A stretch of 64,000 nt of DNA from Ligilactobacillus sp900765635. Its GTDB lineage: Bacteria; Bacillota; Bacilli; Lactobacillales; Lactobacillaceae. Shown piece after piece: positions 61,538 through 64,000 of this stretch (positions within the stretch are counted from its first letter, which is position 1; each line of letters begins with the position of its first letter). The stretch is from NCBI RefSeq assembly GCF_949152225.1, contig NZ_CASCJC010000001.1, forward strand, positions 930,001 to 994,000. The letters are read 5' to 3'. The position numbers were made by a program, and so were the translations under genes. The notes beneath the pieces are model-generated. The model worked only from the letters and a program-made list of their open reading frames with translations, made no database searches and was not told the DNA's origin.

Positions 61538-62566
61538 CTAAATCATAAACGGTGGATACGATTCTATTTCACCACGAATTGTCTTTGCTAAAAGTTGTGC
61601 TTGAACATACGGTAATAACATTATCTTTATCTTTTCATCAATATACGGATGCGTAATCTCCGAAATATTTCTTTTTTGCCAATTTTCTAAAAAAACTTTT
61701 CGGCCTTTTTCGTTTAAAAAGACACTACCATTTTCCTTTATTTCAAAATGCTTTTCATTAACTTGTTTTCTGTTAATTAATGAAAAAACAAATCTATCCA
61801 CCAAGTAAGATCTAAATTCTTCTATCAAATCCAACGCCATTCCAGCTCTTCCAGGCCTATCTGTATGAAAAAAACCAACATAACTATCTATTCCAACAGT
61901 TTCTAGTGCTGCTTGACATTGATTAGTTAACAACGAGTATCCAAAAGATAACATTGCGTTTACACAATCCATTGGAGGTCTTTTTGATCTTCCTTCAAAA
62001 TAAAATATATCTTTATTGGCTAGGATACATTCATTAAACACACTGAAATAAGTATTTGCTGCATTTCCTTCGATTCCTCGAATACTATCTTTATCACTAC
62101 TATTTTGAATTTGATAAATCATATTCAAAAGATTTTCTTCAGTATCATTAAAAACATTCTCATTAATAATCGCTCTATGATCCCTTTGAAATCTAATTAG
62201 ATATTTTCTAGAATTAGAAATTTTCGCAGTTATACTATTTCGAACATAATCTATAGACCTAGCATCATCGTCAGCAATTCTATACTGTTCTCTTCTTAGC
62301 AAGACATTGCCATTTGTTTTTCCAATAAACCGTCCATAAAAATGTCCGTATGGTGACAAAAATGATAATGCTATATTAGTCTCATTGCACAATTGAATAG
62401 CAGATGGAGAGACTCCTAAGTAAGAAAAACAAACTATCCCTTCTAAAACCCGAAATGGAAAGCGTTTGATAACCTTACCATCTTCCTTGATTACAATATT
62501 ATCTCGATCTCGAGTGATATAATAATTTTCTTGGGTAACGTATAAAGTATTTAATAGTTTTCTCAC
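61538..62566 (-). CDS. cas1: CRISPR-associated Cas1 (type I-C)
   Basis: Cas1 is the integrase that inserts new spacers at the leader end. The 342-residue protein has the beta-sandwich N-domain (about 1-100) and the helical catalytic domain with Glu in GIEGNAANTYFSVFNE near residue 166, and His and Asp in VGFFHTDRPGRAGMALDLIE near 235-250. It begins with GTG and overlaps the cas4 stop by 4 nt (GTGA). The gene appears intact. Confidence 0.97.
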   Translation of the reverse strand: MRKLLNTLYVTQENYYITRDRDNIVIKEDGKVIKRFPFRVLEGIVCFSYLGVSPSAIQLCNETNIALSFLSPYGHFYGRFIGKTNGNVLLRREQYRIADDDARSIDYVRNSITAKISNSRKYLIRFQRDHRAIINENVFNDTEENLLNMIYQIQNSSDKDSIRGIEGNAANTYFSVFNECILANKDIFYFEGRSKRPPMDCVNAMLSFGYSLLTNQCQAALETVGIDSYVGFFHTDRPGRAGMALDLIEEFRSYLVDRFVFSLINRKQVNEKHFEIKENGSVFLNEKGRKVFLENWQKRNISEITHPYIDEKIKIMLLPYVQAQLLAKTIRGEIESYPPFMI

Positions 62567-63231
62567 AATACTTCATCTCCCATAATAGCATTCTTAATAT
62601 AGTTACTAGTGTTTTTGGATTTTTTACTGAGTCTAGGCATACAAACATCTACTAAAGAACAGGTTTGACAATTCCTAAAATATTCCGCTTTAGGTAACTT
62701 ACCTGTACTATAAAAAATATGCATTTGTTTCGCATATGAGGTAACTTCCGCTCGTAAACTTTTGGTAATTTCAATTTCCTGTTTATTATTTGTACTATGA
62801 TAATATAAATAACTTTTATCTATTTTACAACCTAATGTTTCTTCTAAACAAATCACTTCTGCAACTAGTTGAATTATGTCTCTATTATCTTTTTTAGGTT
62901 TCCCCCGTTTATATTCGACTATATACGGTTTCCACTTTCCACGCTTATGATTAACTTGAATTCCTTGCGAATCTTTATGGAATTCTACAGCATCCAAGAT
63001 TCCGACTAATCCCAATTCCTTTGAGAAAACATGCATTGCTCTAGAAATAAAGATATCTTTTCTTTTCTCTTTTAGCAAAGGATTATCAACTTTTGTATGA
63101 ATAAATTGTCCTTCAATAGTATACTCATTTTCCTGCCATTGCTGATTTATATGGATAAGCCCCCATTGACGTTTACAAAAATAAAAATGTTGAATCCCTG
63201 AAAGCATTAAATAGTCATCTTCTATCGACAT
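62563..63231 (-). CDS. cas4: CRISPR-associated Cas4 (type I-C)
   Basis: Cas4 trims prespacers and helps select the PAM with Cas1-Cas2. The 222-residue protein has the RecB-like nuclease motifs GILDAVEFHKD near residue 77 (Asp) and YIVEYKRGKPKKD near 105 (Glu and Lys), a following QLVAEVICLEE, and four Fe-S cysteines: C19 in FYFCKRQW and three in CQTCSLVDVC. The gene lies 2 nt after cas7c, in the standard I-C order cas7-cas4-cas1-cas2. Confidence 0.96.
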   Translation of the reverse strand: MSIEDDYLMLSGIQHFYFCKRQWGLIHINQQWQENEYTIEGQFIHTKVDNPLLKEKRKDIFISRAMHVFSKELGLVGILDAVEFHKDSQGIQVNHKRGKWKPYIVEYKRGKPKKDNRDIIQLVAEVICLEETLGCKIDKSYLYYHSTNNKQEIEITKSLRAEVTSYAKQMHIFYSTGKLPKAEYFRNCQTCSLVDVCMPRLSKKSKNTSNYIKNAIMGDEVL

Positions 63232-63233
63232 GA

Positions 63234-64000
63234 TTACTTACCTGTTAAATGTTCAAATGTTAATCCTTGTGCTTGATACTTAGCTAGTTTTTCTTCATCT
63301 AACTTAATTTGATAATCATTATATTCTACATTTGCCATATCTTTGGTATCTGTCCAAGTTAATAACTCGCGAATATTAGCACTTGAAACATTTCCTAATT
63401 TATTGCTATGTTCAAACCAGAATAAATCTTTGATTGCCATAGATCCCTCTGGCCGTGCTGATGAAGCGTCATTTTCAAATAACGTCAACAAAGCTTCTTT
63501 CAATACTGCTAAATCTTTATCATCAAATCCTGTTTTTTCGGAAAGATATGCATTTACTGATCCATAAACTACATAAACTTCTTGTTCAACAAAATGCTTG
63601 CTTCCCATCGTATCAGAAGAACGTCCAGATTCCTTTTTAGTTTCCATACCATTTGTACTACGTGTAATTTGCATAGTAGTTGTAGCAATTGGGCGTAAAG
63701 ATCTCGCGATACTAATTGAAACTGGTCCTCTAATTCCAATTGACTTTTTCAAAAATGTAATAACTTGACCAAAAGTTCTTACATCTAGCCATTTCTCATT
63801 AGATTCCTTTTCGATTTTTTCATCACTATCTTTAGCAGTAAAACTAGCTTCAAAACGTTTTTGAAGAGACATAAAATCATCATCGATTCTATCACGAGAT
63901 TTAACAAAAATATCATACCCCATGTCTTGCATCCGATTACGAATTTTACGTTTAATCGCAACATCACTAATTAATCCATACCCATTCGAATCAATTCGTG
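63234..64000 (-). CDS. cas7c: Cas7c (Csd2) backbone subunit, 5' end missing (off right edge)
   Basis: Cas7c coats the crRNA in the I-C Cascade. The frame is open at position 64000 and reads DSNGYGLISDVAIKRKIRNR near the edge, a hallmark of the Csd2 N-terminal region, so about 20-40 residues are missing. RRPIATTT-like LRPIATTTMQITRS, GSKHFVEQEVYVVYGSVNAYL and RPEGSMAIKDLFWFEHS are further Csd2 features. cas3, cas5c and cas8c are expected beyond the edge but are not in view. Confidence 0.95.
   Translation of the reverse strand, partial: RIDSNGYGLISDVAIKRKIRNRMQDMGYDIFVKSRDRIDDDFMSLQKRFEASFTAKDSDEKIEKESNEKWLDVRTFGQVITFLKKSIGIRGPVSISIARSLRPIATTTMQITRSTNGMETKKESGRSSDTMGSKHFVEQEVYVVYGSVNAYLSEKTGFDDKDLAVLKEALLTLFENDASSARPEGSMAIKDLFWFEHSNKLGNVSSANIRELLTWTDTKDMANVEYNDYQIKLDEEKLAKYQAQGLTFEHLTGK

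Overview
The window is a compact, low-GC Gram-positive chromosome segment, most likely from a homofermentative member of the Lactobacillaceae. The evidence is the Firmicutes gene order (lspA-rluD-pyrR-pyrBC-carAB; dinG-ypmB-aspB-asnS-dnaD-nth; ypsA-gpsB-rnpB-ypsC; ribT-scpA-scpB-rluB; pfkA-pyk), strong AGGAGG ribosome sites, a bacillus-type RNase P RNA, an EbsA protein and a mevalonate (not MEP) isoprenoid pathway. Most genes lie on the minus strand. The exceptions are rnhA-like, recU-pbp1A, the mevalonate cluster, a HAD phosphatase, the pepD pair and a DUF2929 gene. No tRNA or ribosomal RNA gene was recognised.

Layout. 1-8.4 kb: lspA, rluD and the pyrimidine genes pyrR, pyrB, pyrC, carA and carB (carB runs off the left edge), with two PyrR-binding attenuators. 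8.5-13.8 kb: fhs, ebsA, an RNase H-like gene, ypsC, rnpB, gpsB and ypsA. 13.9-18.3 kb: recU and pbp1A, followed by a complete 1501-bp IS3/IS150-group element sitting inside the hairpin that once separated pbp1A from nth. 18.3-25.6 kb: the nth-to-dinG group. 25.8-30 kb: mvk, mvaD, pmvK and fni, covering mevalonate to DMAPP. 30-38.7 kb: RsmF-type methyltransferase, a lone MacB/FtsX-like membrane protein, the yitW/yitV/yitU trio, lysA, a tautomerase, a C69 dipeptidase and a gene I could not name with confidence. 38.8-44.8 kb: ribU under an FMN riboswitch, rluB, scpB, scpA, ribT, xerD, a Fur-family regulator, cvfB and a DUF441 protein. 45-54.4 kb: pyk, pfkA, dnaE, DUF2929 and clpB. 54.5-64 kb: a frameshifted pseudogene, then a type I-C CRISPR array and cas2, cas1, cas4 and the 3' part of cas7c (csd2), which continues off the right edge.

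The CRISPR array is the dominant accessory feature. I count 87 32-bp repeats and 86 spacers (55325-61077), plus one decayed repeat on the left. The array is read on the minus strand: the leader lies at 61078-61225 next to cas2 and the repeats decay at the far left end. It contains a duplicated block of three spacers, three spacers with perfect internal hairpins, and a leader-proximal spacer that looks like the ribosome site and start codon of a gene. I found no clearly new enzymatic system in the window. The most distinctive observations are the insertion element that split a 24-bp bidirectional terminator covering the stop codons of both convergent genes, the structured leader and spacers, and a few unassigned proteins.
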